Below are positions 50,000 to 61,670 of a DNA stretch of 64,000 nt, one piece after another. A model generated the notes under the pieces. That model was not told the DNA's origin, did no database searches, and saw only the letters and a list, made by a program, of their open reading frames with translations. This stretch comes from Symbiodinium natans (lineage: Eukaryota; Sar; Dinophyceae; Suessiales; Symbiodiniaceae). The translations under genes were made by a program, and so were the position numbers. Position 1 is the stretch's first letter, and each line of letters opens with the position of its first letter. Location: the NCBI GenBank assembly GCA_905221605.1, contig CAJNDS010000092.1, forward strand, positions 1-64,000, given 5' to 3'.

Positions 50000-52950
50000 G
50001 ATCACAGGTCGGGACTCGGGTCGGGAAAAATTCCCGGTCTCCGTGCCCTTTGACAAACCTCATGGCCGAGTCCAAGTCTTGCCAACGCTTTAGGGTTTCT
50101 GCAAGCACTCTCTGCAGCAGCAGGGTTTAGGGTTTAGGGTGTAGGGTATGATTATGGAAGTAGGTACCCAAAAACCACACCACATAGGGTTTTTGGGGTG
50201 CCTAATTCCATAGTAGTACTACACATGGACCCTCTGATGAACTTGATCTGAGAGCTCGACCTCCCTGGTAGTACGGAGCCGCCTTAGATGCTTCGAGAGT
50301 TGGGTCGAGGTCGAGCTCAGCCAGCACATCGAGTAGAGGACCCTAAACCCAAAACCCAAAACCCAAAACCCTAAACCCAAACCCTAAAAACTCCAAACCC
50401 AATCGGAATGTGCTCATATGTCCGCACGCGGAATTTGCGCGGGCCGCCCGACTTTCAACGATGGCTTCAGGCGTAGACCTCGCGCCTCGAATCGCCTTTT
50501 CGCCAATTCTACACCCTGTACGGCATAGAGCCTTTTTGCAACCGGGTCTCTTGCAGCCAGCCCTCGGGTCCTTCTGAGAAACCTCCCTTCTGTACTAAGG
50601 ATGGCCCCAGCATAGACTCTGAAACCCCAAACCCCCCCAAAAACCCGAGAAACTCGATGACGCCAGGGCTCCATCTGAGGTGGCGGGGGCGGCATGTGCG
50701 CTTGGACATCGAAGTGGAGGCACGCAGACTCGTCGCCTGGCTACTGGAGGAGGTTCTTGCAGAGCTGCGGTTGAGTATCCCAGAAGGTTCGATGCTCACA
50801 CCCGGACGATCCCACAAAGCGACCCAAAACCGCACTTGGCCCTGGAAACCATACAAACCCTGAACCCGAAACCCTTTAAGCCCTGAGCCCCGTCGAGCCC
50901 TGGAACACTATACGCCCTCTCAGAACGCTTTTGAGCCCAACCCTAAACCCCCCCACAGGCCTTGGTCTATCTTCGCTTGCCTTTCTCGCCGCGCGGCCTT
51001 TTGGAGGGCGCTCTGTACTCCGAACCATGTAATGCCGCGTTTCGGGGGGGTGTGGGTGTATGCAAAGCCCCGAGAGAATCTCCCGCACGCGGGCGCGTCC
51101 ATGCTCGAAGTCCATGCAAGCGAGTCGAACGAAAGTGCCGGCTTCCCTGCTCTAGGCCCTGGCTTCTGCCCTTTTGTGTCTCTCTTCTGTCTTCTCTCTT
51201 CTCTCTTCTGTCTTCTCTCTTCTGTCTTCTCTCTTCTGTCTTCTCTCTTCTCTCTTCTCTCTTCTCTCTCTCTCTCTCTCTCGCTCTCTCGCTCTCCCGC
51301 TCTCTCGGTCTCTGGGTCTCTCGTTCTCTAGCTCTCTAGCTCTCGGGCTCTCGCCCTCTCTCCCTCTCGCCCTCTCTCGCTCTCTCTCACTCTCTCTCTT
51401 CTTCTTCTTCTTCTTATTCTTCTTCTTCTTCTTCTTCTTCTTCTTCTTCTTCTTCTTCTTCTGCTTCTTCTTCTTCTTCTTCTTCTTCTTCTTCTTCTTC
51501 TTCTTCTTCTTCTTCTTCTTCTTCTTCTTCTTCTTCTTCTTCTTCTTCCTCTCTCTCTCTCTCTGCCATGGCCACTTTGGATGCTGACTTAGGGGATTGT
51601 CTACTTAACGGAACCCCTAACCCTAGACCTCAACCCTAGGTACCCTACAAAACGAACACCAACAACAAAAAAACACCAAGTAGGCTTGAGGCCCGGCAGC
51701 TGCAAACAATCTCTAGGGCATATGATGCAAATTCCCAGTCTAGTTTCATCCCTGCAGGTATATACACCAAAGACCCTAGAAGGAAACCTGATCCCATCGA
51801 GTTATCCCAACAGAATAACCCCCCCCCCCCAAATAAGAACTTACCCCCAATCCCCTCTCAGTCCATAAAGTGTAAACTTGACAAAAGATCGTCCATCTTC
51901 GAGGGGTGTGCACCCCTTAGCTGAAGAAGATCGGGGTTTCCGACTGCGGGAGAAGGTGCATTCTTTAATTAAGGGCAGACTAAGAACTGGCCTGGGCTTT
52001 CAGACCCAAACCCCGGAGCATCATGTGGCCCGGGCTTTCAGAATAATCGTAGCATGCTCAACACATAGTCAGTAGTTCTGCCAGCCGTGCTGGTACTGAG
52101 GCAAGCAGTAGCAGCAGGAGCCAACTGAGATGGTGCCAGTAGATCGCAGTGAGTGTGCACGGCTGCAGGTGGTTTTACCACTATATCAACGTCGCTCGTT
52201 GTCACTACTTTGACCTCTCAGCCCTTATCTCAGGCAACCCCATTCCCGACCTCCCTATGGCGGACCTAGGCAGGAGAAGTCCCCAGGCTCAACTTCTCCC
52301 CTTCTGAACCGAAACCCTAAACTCCTGAAACCTTAAACCAGATCATCGCCGGCCCTGCGATGCAGCAACGAGTGAGGGTTCAGCGTTTTGAGGTTTAGTG
52401 TTTAGGGTTCAAGGCCTCAAATCTTCACCTTCAAACCCTAAACCCTAAACCCCAAACCTAAACCCCGAACCCTAAACTAAACCCTACAACCTCAAATTGT
52501 GTGGGCTGAAGCGGTTGCAGCGTCCAACAGCGCTGAAGGCGGGAGTCCACAGCTTGGGGTTTGGGGTTTAGGGGGTTAGGGTTTGGGGTCTTTTTTGGCA
52601 CCCGACTAGCCACAGCAATGCGGGGTCTCAAGGTCGGGTGTTTTGGGGTTTGGGGTTTGGGGCTTAGGGTTTGGGGTTTGGGGTTCAGTCGGACTTGCGT
52701 CGTTCGAGCAATGAAGCCAGGCATTGCCTACCTGGAATACACAAATAATCTACGCATGGTGGCTCAGTTTAAGAATGATCTCGGTGGGGTTTGAGAATCT
52801 CTTACAAGTGGGCCATAGTAAGGAGCCCTAAACTCCCTAAACCCTGGACGTCAAGTCCAAAATCTTAGACCCTAAACCCCTAAGACTCAAGACGCCGCAA
52901 AGCTACTTTTCCGCACAAGACCTTCAACAGCTGCAGCCGAAAGCCCCGCA
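50000..52950. other. no confident gene; telomeric runs and CT-rich repeats
   Basis: Many short telomeric runs (50125, 50340-50395, 52435-52480, 52555-52690 with TTTGGGG variants). A plus-strand stretch at 50657-50800 reads HLRWRGRHVRLDIEVEARRL + VAWLLEEVLAELRLSIPEG and may be an exon, followed by ALVYLRLPFSPRGLLEGALY after CCCACAG at 50958. Neither can be assigned. Confidence 0.35.
51175..51572 (+). repeat. (TCTTC/CTCT)n and (CTT)n microsatellite
   Basis: ~230 bp of TCTTCTCTC/CTCTCTCG followed by ~145 bp of nearly pure CTT. The Phe-only and Leu/Ser-only frames are artefacts. Confidence 0.95.
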
Positions 52951-53090
52951 GAAAGGATCAAGGTCTTCAGCTGCTGGGCAAGATGCTGAAATCAGTGACT
53001 TCCGGAAGCTCTGAAGTGGATCGCACGCATGCGCAGGCTGCTTGGCAGCGCGACGCCCGACGCACTTCCTTCAAACTCCGATCGGCTTCT

Positions 53091-53207
53091 CTTGGGGACC
53101 AGATGAACCCTAAAAATGGGGGTCGTCGACCCTGTGTATGCTATGCATAATCCCTATGAGGGTATATGGACCATAAACCCTTTAAGCTTTCTAGGGCCCA
53201 TTTGGTT
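53091..53207. mobile_element. family-A TIR element with both ends (CTTGGGGACC)
   Basis: Left CTTGGGGACCAGATGAACCC, right GGGCCCATTTGGTTCCCCAG: inverted ends 117 bp apart. It directly adjoins the 3' end of the decayed FNIP gene; on its far side FNIP-like coding sequence continues, so the element splits it. Confidence 0.65.
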
Positions 53208-53217
53208 CCCCAGGCTA

Positions 53218-53754
53218 TCAGGTAGTTCGGTGCTTCGCGACTTCGGCTACAGAAATGATAGATTCACCAATGGTCAATGTCTGGAGGCTGCTTGGCAGCG
53301 AGACATCTTGGAGGCTATGGCTATACCGCCCACGAAGCTTCAATGTCCGAAGGCTGCTTGGCAGCTCGACGCCTTGCAGGCTCTGGTTGAAATTCGCACC
53401 TAAGGTCAGCGTGTGCAGGCTGCTTGGCAGCGCAACAGCTTCTAAACTCTGATTGAAACACCAGCCGAAAGTCAACACCTGTAGGCGGCTTGGGAACTTG
53501 GTGTCATCCAAGCTTTGATTGAAATCCCCACAGAATGTCAACGTGCGCAAACTGTCCGGCAAGGTGATGCCGTTTAAAGGCTCGTTGAAATCACTGCCAA
53601 AGGTTAATGTCTCAAGGCTCCCAGGCAAAGTCACACCTTGCAAGCTCTGGTTGAACTTCCAGCCAAATGTCCTGACAGTTGCTGTTGGAGTGTTAAGACT
53701 CGTTTTTGTGTCACGATGTTTCTTCATCTCTTTAACGTAAAGCCCCCAAACCAA
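53218..53754 (-). pseudogene. second FNIP-repeat gene, short or decayed
   Basis: About seven 22-residue FNIP-type repeats (FNQSLQGVTLPGSLETLTFG and variants), preceded by 'TKTSLNTPTATVRTFGWK', which parallels the N-terminal flank of the 54486-55841 protein ('VKTTPNTQTSQMQPASMTWN'). After the last unit the frame degenerates and meets a family-A element. Beyond it (52950-53090) a frame-shifted fragment (RSLKEV..LPSSLR) continues. An isolated unit (RSLRDVVLPCGLQTLTFG) lies at ~54130-54190. Together this reads as a decaying tandem paralogue, though unrecognised introns could rescue it. Confidence 0.55.
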
Positions 53755-54485
53755 TTATTTCGCTCAGCATCAATTCGCGGCAAATTGCGCGCGGTGTCTA
53801 ATGATGACGATGCCTTACACCCAGGTCCGATTTCTGGAGTAAACCGTGTTTTTTTGTTAGTTCTTCTCTTTCTTCATGATCATCATCTTCCATAAACTCT
53901 TCTAGACATGAACCCTAAACACTAAACCGCCATCCTATGAGAAGCATTCGCGAAGACAAACCCCAACCCCTCAAACTCCAAACCCTTGCGAAAGCCCAAA
54001 GCTTATGTATAGCTCCATTTTTGTTAAGCACCCTAAACCCTAAACCCCATTTCAACCCCTTTTTGACGGTCCCCTTTATGCCCTTCATCTCTGATTTACA
54101 ACATGAACTGAAGGGTCTTAACAGGGGCCAAAGGCGGCCAAAGGTCAATGTCTGAAGGCCACACGGCAGGACCACATCCCTCAGGCTCCTGTGGTTTAGG
54201 GTTTCTGGCTTAGGGTTTCCCTGGATGTTGCTTCGGGAACTGCTTTGGGTCGGGGGCGAGGGGCTTGGCGCATTCTTTACGCAGTTGTCAACAAGGTCTT
54301 TAAAAGGTTTCTTGTTCTGTACGTGTTTTGGTTAAAGCCGCTTGTGGATTAGCACGTGCTTTGTGGGTTGTAGTGAAAAGCAATGTTGCACATGATCCAC
54401 CTCTTGTTACGAATACAGTTCCTAAAAAACCTTATTGACAGGACAGCGCTTAAACCCTAAACGTCCTAAGCCCGAAAAGCTAATG

Positions 54486-55841
54486 TCAAATCCAGTCTAG
54501 GCTCTGGTTGAAATCGTTGCCGAAGGTCAAGGTCTGCAGGTTTCGGGGCAGCTTGGCGGCTTGCAAGCTCTGATTAAAACTCCAGCCGAAGGTCAATCTG
54601 ATCAGACTGTCTGGCAACGCCACGCCCTCCAGACTCTGATTGAAATCTCCCCGTAATGTCAAGGTCTCCAAGCTGTTTGGCCATGAAACAAACTTCAGAC
54701 TGTGATTGAAATCGGAGCCAAAGATCAGCGTTTGCAACTTGCCGGGCAAGTTGACAAACTCCATGCTTTGATTGAAATCACTGCCAAAAGTCAACGTCAA
54801 CAAACTGCTCGGAAGCAGAACACCTTCCAGACTCTGATTGAAAGCATCGCCGAAGATAAGTGTCTGCAAGCCACTGGGGAGCGTGATGCCCTTGAGGCTC
54901 TGATTGAAACGCTCGCCGAAAGTGAATGTCCGCAGCGACTCAGGAAGCGCCACCGTCTCCAAGCTCTGATTGCAATACTTGCCGAGCATCAATGTTTGAA
55001 GACTGCTCGGCAGCTTGACATTCCGTAAACTCTCGTCCGAGTAGTCACCGAAGATCAATGTGTGTAAATCGCTGGGAAGTGTCACATCCTCCAATCTCTG
55101 ATTGAAGTCCCTGCCGAAAGTCAACGTCTGCAGGCCGCTGGGCAGCACGACATCATCCAAACTCCTGTCGAAGTCACTGCCAAAAGCCAGCGTCTGCAAG
55201 CTATCCGGCAACGTCACAACTTTCAAGCTCTGGTTGAACCTATCACCAAAAATGAGAGTCTGTAGGCCACTTGGGAAAGTGACACTTTCTAAGCTTTGGT
55301 TGAAGGACTCGCCAAAGGTCAGAGTGCGAAGGCTGTTTGGCAGCGTGACACCAGCCAAACTCTGATTGAAGTCCCTGCCAAAAGTCAACGTTTGCAAGCC
55401 GCTGGACAGCGGGATGCCCTCCAAGCTCCGATTTGCGTTCCATGTCATTGAGGCGGGTTGCATCTGGCTGGTCTGGGTGTTCGGGGTGGTCTTCACATCT
55501 TTGGCGCACATATTGTGGTCAGCCTCTTGTGCAAGCGTTCGCAACAAGGTCACTGGCGCTTGACCAATGCAATCTTGCGCAATGACATTGCTGATCTCTT
55601 CGTTCACGGCCCTGCTTTGCCATATTTTGGACTCCGGTTTCACATTCTTGCCGGAATTGTTTGTCAAGAGCTTGGATTTAGGTCGGGCGTTGTTCGCGTT
55701 GTTGGTGAACGGCTTGTCATCTCCGACTTCTTGGTGTAAAAATCTGGGCCAGGGAGCTTTTACAGGCATTTGATCTTTGACTCCTTTCCATAGAGCCTCG
55801 GATCCTCTCTCGGAGAGCACAGGCATCGTAGCCGTTTCCAT
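54486..55841 (-). CDS. FNIP-repeat (LRR-like) protein, 451 residues
   Basis: Complete ORF from an ATG at 55841 to a stop at 54486. The N-terminal ~130 residues are non-repetitive and polar (Asn-rich patch FTNNANNARPKSKLL). Then follow 14 full and one partial repeat of 22 residues with consensus NQSLEGVTLPSSLQTLTFGx(D/R)F. This fits the FNIP repeat (a leucine-rich-repeat relative found in amoebae, giant viruses and dinoflagellates), expected to form a curved solenoid for protein binding. No signal peptide or transmembrane segment is obvious. The uniform unit length, with substitutions concentrated at LE(G/D/S)V and the G-x-x-F turn, suggests recent tandem amplification. The partner is unknown. 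Intronless as read. Confidence 0.8.
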   Translation of the reverse strand: METATMPVLSERGSEALWKGVKDQMPVKAPWPRFLHQEVGDDKPFTNNANNARPKSKLLTNNSGKNVKPESKIWQSRAVNEEISNVIAQDCIGQAPVTLLRTLAQEADHNMCAKDVKTTPNTQTSQMQPASMTWNANRSLEGIPLSSGLQTLTFGRDFNQSLAGVTLPNSLRTLTFGESFNQSLESVTFPSGLQTLIFGDRFNQSLKVVTLPDSLQTLAFGSDFDRSLDDVVLPSGLQTLTFGRDFNQRLEDVTLPSDLHTLIFGDYSDESLRNVKLPSSLQTLMLGKYCNQSLETVALPESLRTFTFGERFNQSLKGITLPSGLQTLIFGDAFNQSLEGVLLPSSLLTLTFGSDFNQSMEFVNLPGKLQTLIFGSDFNHSLKFVSWPNSLETLTLRGDFNQSLEGVALPDSLIRLTFGWSFNQSLQAAKLPRNLQTLTFGNDFNQSLDWI

Positions 55842-57750
55842 GCCAATGGCCGCTATCTAAGCTAAGGAATCTTCAACCGTCTGCTTCAGGCTGACAGGCA
55901 ACGGTGCAGATCTGAAATGGTTTACCTGCACTCAGCTCGGAGCATGGTAATCGTGGCAAGCTCACTTTAGCCAGGGAACAGGGGTTTCCCTAAATCCTAG
56001 ACCCTAAACCCCCAGCCCCTTAAGCCACATTCCTTCTACCACCCATCACAAGGCCTCCGTGAGCTTGACGAGGATGCTGAAGTCACCCAGCTCCTAGAAC
56101 TTCGGGTTTGGGGTTTGGGGCTTGGGGTTTGGGGTTTGGGGGCCATGTGTTGCCTTCTGCTCTATTGGGGTGATGCCGGATGTTCTCCCTAAAACTCCAG
56201 AGCAAGGTGGGCTGAAACCGATACTGAACCCCAAAAAACAACGGAAACTCAGTCTTCGAACATCCCGGTACCCAAAGTTGGTTGTGCTGGTTCATGAACG
56301 CTGTCTGCTATAAACGAAGGTGCAGAGTGGGGTAGTCCGTGGCAATCTCTATGCTGCGACTACGGGCAAGTACGGGAAGGACAAGGTGTACGGTGCCACC
56401 CACTCACCGCCCTAAACGAGATCTCAGGCAAATCTTTCTTGGGAGCTCAGCCCACTCACTGCCTCCTGCGTGCGCTTGCTGGTGACAACCTGTGTGTCCG
56501 CAGCCACCTCAACAATGTCCTGGCATGCTCTGGGGCTTGAGACTGACGACTCCGCTTGTTAGATTCCTTGCGGCCCTTGTATGGGGTTTCCTCGTCCAGC
56601 GACCATGGTCCCTACATTGTAGATCATCCTAACCCATGGAAGAATTTCATGAAAGTCAGAGTAGCCTAGGCTGTGTGATTCCAGTTCTCAAGTTCAAATA
56701 ACCCCTCCTGTGCCGCCCCCTGCCCTGACCCTGCCCTGATGTTTCATCTTCCAAGGTCAATCAATGTACATGATAAACTAAATACATGCCTATATCTATA
56801 TGGGTATGTATGTATATATATATATATGCGTGTGTGTAGACACACATGTACATAAACATATATCGCTGCGTGTATTTGGAATTCATTCACCCCCAAGCTG
56901 ACGAATAATTGCTAGTTCCATCTTGGCGCAGCTTTTTCATATTCTTGATGAGGAAACCGTGTTAGAATGCGGTATCTATGATGGGACCCCATTGCACCCC
57001 AGTGCCATTGCCGTGCTCTGGGTTTAAAGGGATATGTGAGATAGGTAGGACAAGCGGAGGGAATCGGCACAGGCGGCTCCACCCCATCGACCCCATGTCA
57101 TATCGCCTGTAGTGAGCCATGTAGCGACTCCTCCCCCCCCCCCGGTATAGTTCGCAACCGCTGGTCCTCTTCAGGGCGTGACCCAGACAAACCCTCAAAA
57201 AGTCCCCGCCTTCACCAACCCAAGGAGCTCCACATGGGTGTTCATGCCGAACTGCTTTGGGACGAGGCTCTTCCTGCGTTTAGAGGAGTTGAGGGTTTAG
57301 GTGGGAGGCTGGTGCCTGAATCCAGATCACGGAAGCATCCCAACCAAACTTGGAGCCCCAAAAGCATCCTTTCTAAGGCGCATCAAATGCAAATCTGCCT
57401 TGTGCCCTTCGCCTTGAGGCAAAGACACCCCCCCCCCCCCCATAAACGCACCCCCCCCACCGGCGGCAGAAGGCTCGACATGCAAGCCAACGCCAGCTTG
57501 AATTCGCAGCCGGCGCAGGAATTGAATCACACAGACATGTCGCCCATGAATCTGAACCCCTGAACCCCCTAAGCGCCCTTTTGCAGGCACTTAAACCTTG
57601 TGAAGCTCCCTGAGCCCAACACCCTTAAAACAAACCTGCAGCAAAAATCAGCCAGGGGGTCTTGAAGTACTTCTGGTAGTAGAAGCTCAAGTTTGACTCA
57701 TGGATGCCCACGCCTTGGGAAGTTCCCCACGTACATGGAGGTCGTGGCTA

Positions 57751-57853
57751 CTTGGGGGTTTCCGAAATTAGGGGGTACAATATGCCATAAGGGAATCCTA
57801 CTATTTGGGGTTTATTTTAGGGTCCCCTATGTTCGTCAACCTCCACATTCAAG
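57751..57853. mobile_element. TIR element, family D copy 1 (GGTTTCCGAAATT)
   Basis: Starts CTTGGGGGTTTCCGAAATTA; right arm GGGTCCCCTATGTTCGTCAA + CCTCCACATTCAAG is an imperfect complement. Homologous to 58391-58524 (shared CATAAGG.AATCCTAC.ATTT core). Confidence 0.6.
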
Positions 57854-58390
57854 GTAGGGCTGCGGGTTTAGTCGCTCACTCTCGCACAAGGCCGGCAAAA
57901 GGGCTTAGGGTAGGCTTTAGGGCTGTAAGTAGGATAACGGTGGTTATGACGAGTTTTGCCCTTGTTTGGGGTACTCACCTAAGCCACATGAGGCGCGGCG
58001 GGTGCACCAGGCCCCCCCCCAATGGAAAACTGCGCTGACCGAGGGCCCCGCGCTCAGGGTCTCCGGCGTCCTGCAGGGCGCTGCGAGAAATTTGCAGCGT
58101 TCTTTAAGGGTTTTTGGGGGGTGGGGGGGGGGGTTAGGGTTCGGCTTTAGGGTTTCGGGGGTGGTGGCTCCCGGCGGAACATGGACGACCTCCCGCATCC
58201 TTCACGCGGCTTTGCCGCATAGCTCACAGCCTACATAGGGCGGGGGTATAAGGGGGTATAAGGGGGGGCATGAGAACCCCCCCCCCCCCCGTCCCCCAAA
58301 AGAAGCAAGGGCCATGCCCCAACCAGTGGTGCAAAACCATTTTGGCGCTCTAGCTCAAGCATAAAGGAGTGGTCTGCGCACGTAGATCAG

Positions 58391-58524
58391 CTTAGAAAGT
58401 GGTTTCCGAAATTGGGGGTACAGTACCTTATTTGGGGTCTTTGTTCATAAGGTAATCCTACCATTTCCGGGTCGATAAAAGTGGTCCCTCATTTTCGTAA
58501 ACCCCCCATATGTGCGTCCCCAAG
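58391..58524. mobile_element. TIR element, family D copy 2
   Basis: GGTTTCCGAAATTGGGGGTA on the left; GTCCCTCATTTTCGTAAACC + CCCC on the right; ends GTCCCCAAG. Same family as 57751-57853. Confidence 0.6.
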
Positions 58525-60296
58525 GTGTGTTGCACGGTCCTGAACAAAAGCTAAGCAGAGCAGCGCCAGCTCAGCTCGCCTGAGGAATGGATGTGAGAGC
58601 GTGACCCACTACAACCCTTCAGCCCCTGAAAACCCTCTAATCCCCAGAACATCCTACAAACCCTCCAATCCCCCACAAAACCCCCTAAAAACCCCCTAAT
58701 CAGAGGCCCTATACAGAAGCAGACGGGCCCCAGGTCCCGGTTTCTCCTTCCCCTCCCCCGCCCCCCCCCCCGGTGTCATTCCCTCACAACGGCCTGCCAA
58801 GTACCAAGGGGTCAACACTTACAGCTTAGCGGGTGGATCTTGGCATGTAATGTGGGCGTTTGGAGGAAGTAGGGGGGTGTACGGTTCAAAGAAGGAGTGT
58901 TTCGTTTTGTGACATTCAGTGGTCTTCACTAGACACAACTCAAACCCTGGGGCCGAGTGGCAGGTTCACCAGCACCCAGTCCTGTGGCGAAGCAGGGAAA
59001 CTTGGGGATGACACAGAAAATGGCCGAAAATTTTTGGTTTCAGGGCGGAAGGGTGGGGGTTCAGGGTTGGGATGCCCCTGTGGGGGGGGGGGGGGGGGGG
59101 GGTACTATAATCCAATTAAGGACTCTTAGTATAAGGGGGAACATCCCAAGTTTAGGTTGTAAGGCTGGACAGAGCAGTGCAGATGGAAGAGGCTCACCTT
59201 CTGCAGCATCTGTCCTCGAAAGTGAAGAGTGCAAAGAGCGGCGTCTCGTTTCCTGAGACAGCGCATCAGCGAAACCATGCCCCAACCCATCCCGAAAGGT
59301 TCTGCCTGCAGGCTGGCATTCCAGCTTGAAATTTGCCAACCCTAACCCCTAAACCCTAAACCCTAAACCCTAAACAGCCCAGAATAATTCAGACGAAGCG
59401 CACAAGATCATGGCCCTGAAGCCTAACACTTGGCCGCAGCCGCGACGCTTGTTATCGCCAGGGTCTAAGGGCCCACCGCAGGGCCCAGCAAGCCCCGAAA
59501 CCTTAAAGTTTGTAGGGCTTAGGGTAGTTTATAAGTATAAGGGGTTTAGGGTTTAGGGTTTATATGGGTTTAGGGTTATAGTTAGTTTTTGGGGTCCAGC
59601 TGCGCACGTTGCAGACATCCTCCACGGTCATGACATCGACCTGCGCTACTCAGCTGTCGGTTTGTCGGCTCGAGCCCAAAAAAAAGCCCCCAGATGACTC
59701 AAGATGTGTGGCCATGCCCGCAGCCAGCGACGGGATGGGTCACGGGTTATGGGCGATTATACCCAGCCTATAATAATCCCTTAGAAGGCCCTTGATAGGG
59801 TTCATTATGGCGATTTTACGGCCTATGAGCCCATCCTGGTAAGGTTTCGGGCTTTCCTGTGGTTCGTGGTGGGTTTAGGCTTTCGGCCCGCTCCCCACCT
59901 GTGGTTCGTGGTGAGTTCAGTCTCAACGGTCAGGGTTTTGAGGGCGGGGCCACAAAGTGGGGATATGGAGGGGTGAGCCTCAGTGAGCGAATACCTGTCA
60001 TACCCCAGAAAACCCCGGGACCCTGACAAATTACAAAACCAAGGTCACGGTGGCCTCATGGATCGGCTTCTCTGGTGCCTGCTGTTGCAGGTGCAAGGCT
60101 TCCCGACTCGCGGGTTAGGGTTTAGGCTTTATGGGTTTATAGGGTTGACAGGGTTTATAGGGTTTATAGGGTTTCTAGGGTTTATAGGGTTTATAGGATT
60201 TCTAGGGTTTATAGGGTTTCGGGTGTTACTGTAGGGGGTTCAGGGCATTCGACTCTCCTGCGCTGACAGGATTGCGCGGGATTCGGTTTGCGGAAC

Positions 60297-60414
60297 TACT
60301 GTGGACTTATGAACCCAAACATTGGGATCATGTACTTTGTGCTACTATAACTGAAACTCCTGTTGAGGTATGTGAGCCATAAACCCTTTTCAGGGGTCCT
60401 TTGGTCCCCCAAGG
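60297..60414. mobile_element. family-A element copy, left end eroded
   Basis: GTGGACTTATGAACCCAAAC at left, GGGTCCTTTGGTCCCCCAAG at right, with the family's internal 'GTGAGCCATAAACCCTTTT'. It is followed at once by GTAAGCC and a CCCTAAA run (60418-60468). Confidence 0.55.
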
Positions 60415-60764
60415 TAAGCCCTAAACCCTAAACCCTAAACCCTAAACTTCAACCCTAAACCCTAAACAAGGACCCACCCCGAAAAGGCGCTGGGAAGACC
60501 ATTTAGAGTCGAGGCTTTAAAACCCTCGAACCCCTGAGGTCCAACACGCTTGGCCAATTCATGAATGCATTTCCCCTGTGAAGGGTGCTTTTAGGGTCTT
60601 AAGGGTTTTTTTAGGGCTTTTTGGGTTTTAAGGGATTTTACGGCTTTACGTAAGGGTTTTTAGGGTTGAGGGTTTTAGGGTTTTGATGCCTCGTATGCAT
60701 CCACTGATTGCCCACTCCGTGTGCAGTCTGTGAGGAAACACGGGCAGACGAGACAAAACTCTAG

Positions 60765-61670
60765 CTACCCAATGGGCAGATCCTCCTTGACCTTCAAGTC
60801 TCGCGCGCGGGTGAAATACTTCCTGTCGATAACGCCATTGATGCCAGGGCTAAGAATCACTTGATTGGTGCTTATGTAGAAGGGAACACCATCCTCGACG
60901 GCCTTCTTCAGATCGATCCAGATGGCAATTTCACAGTCGTAGCGCATACCAGAGATGACTCGTTCGTCACCAGGTTCGAAAGAAGAGAAGTGCACATGGT
61001 TGCGGAAACCTTGGCCCTGCTTGCCGCCAGCCAATAACCCTTTGCTTTTGATGCTCTCAAAATGCTTTCTGAAAGTCCCATGCACGCAGCAATCCGGCAA
61101 GTTGTTCAGATCCACGTTCTGGAGAAGGTGGTTGTCATCCACGACCTTCATTGAATGTCCCTGCACGGCGCGAATCATCACTTGACCAACTTTGACATCT
61201 TGCTTCAGTTCGAAGCGCTTCTTGTCATTGCTTGCGACAATTCGCTCCACATCATCTTGGGTCGCTTTCAAGTCTGAGAGCCAAGGGCACGCCAAGACTT
61301 CGACTAAACGGCAAAATCCGTCGGGCCGGACTTCGATGTTAAATTCCAGGGCCCTGTGTCGCAACAGCTGTGACAAAGTCTTGGAAATCTTCAACTCTCG
61401 AGACGACTCCCTATCCTGACCGTTACGCCTCTGGCGGCCTGCCCCCTTCCCGCCGCGGCGTTGCTCCGATTCGTTCGCTGGCACCCGCTTCTCGGCTGGT
61501 TCGGTCGGTTTCGGGGACTCAAATGTCCCAAACTTGAGCAATAGCGGTGATGACTGCACGACGCGAAGGCCCAGCTCACTTATATATTCCAGCTCCATGG
61601 CCCCGACTTGGACAAGCGTCAGGGCATTTGCAACTGCAAGATGCAAGAAAGGAAGACAAGAAGATGCCAT
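60765..61670 (-). CDS. TPT1: tRNA 2'-phosphotransferase (Tpt1/KptA)
   Basis: Removes the 2'-phosphate left at the splice junction of ligated tRNAs, transferring it to NAD+ (EC 2.7.1.160); related enzymes act on ADP-ribose chemistry. The hallmarks are all present: SKTLSQLLRHRA (catalytic Arg-His), RPDGFCRLVEVL, NDKKRFEL, IRAVQGHSMKV (second Arg), CVHGTFRKHFESIKSKGL, NHVHFSS, VISGMRYDCEIAIWIDLKKA (third Arg), and PFYISTNQVILSPGINGVI. The catalytic domain is full length (~200 residues). The ATG at 61670 (MASSCLPFLHLAVANA) gives a ~95-residue extension with a hydrophobic start and a basic linker (KGAGRQRRNGQ); an ATG at 61598 (MELEYISELG) is the alternative. The frame is also open slightly upstream. 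Intronless as read. Ends KEDLPIG at 60765. Confidence 0.92.
   Translation of the reverse strand: MASSCLPFLHLAVANALTLVQVGAMELEYISELGLRVVQSSPLLLKFGTFESPKPTEPAEKRVPANESEQRRGGKGAGRQRRNGQDRESSRELKISKTLSQLLRHRALEFNIEVRPDGFCRLVEVLACPWLSDLKATQDDVERIVASNDKKRFELKQDVKVGQVMIRAVQGHSMKVVDDNHLLQNVDLNNLPDCCVHGTFRKHFESIKSKGLLAGGKQGQGFRNHVHFSSFEPGDERVISGMRYDCEIAIWIDLKKAVEDGVPFYISTNQVILSPGINGVIDRKYFTRARDLKVKEDLPIG

Larger units (their letters stand above)
56100..60760. other. long stretch without a confident gene
   Basis: Contains a (TA)n tract (56790-56850), TTTGGGG-variant telomeric runs (56103-56140), poly-C/poly-G tracts (57429-57440, 58282-58291, 59084-59102), family-D elements, (TTTATAGGG)n-like degenerate runs (60115-60225) and a family-A copy ending at 60414. 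A short minus reading at ~56045-56095 (ELGDFSILVKLTEAL) is a possible terminal exon. Otherwise nothing recognised. Confidence 0.4.
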
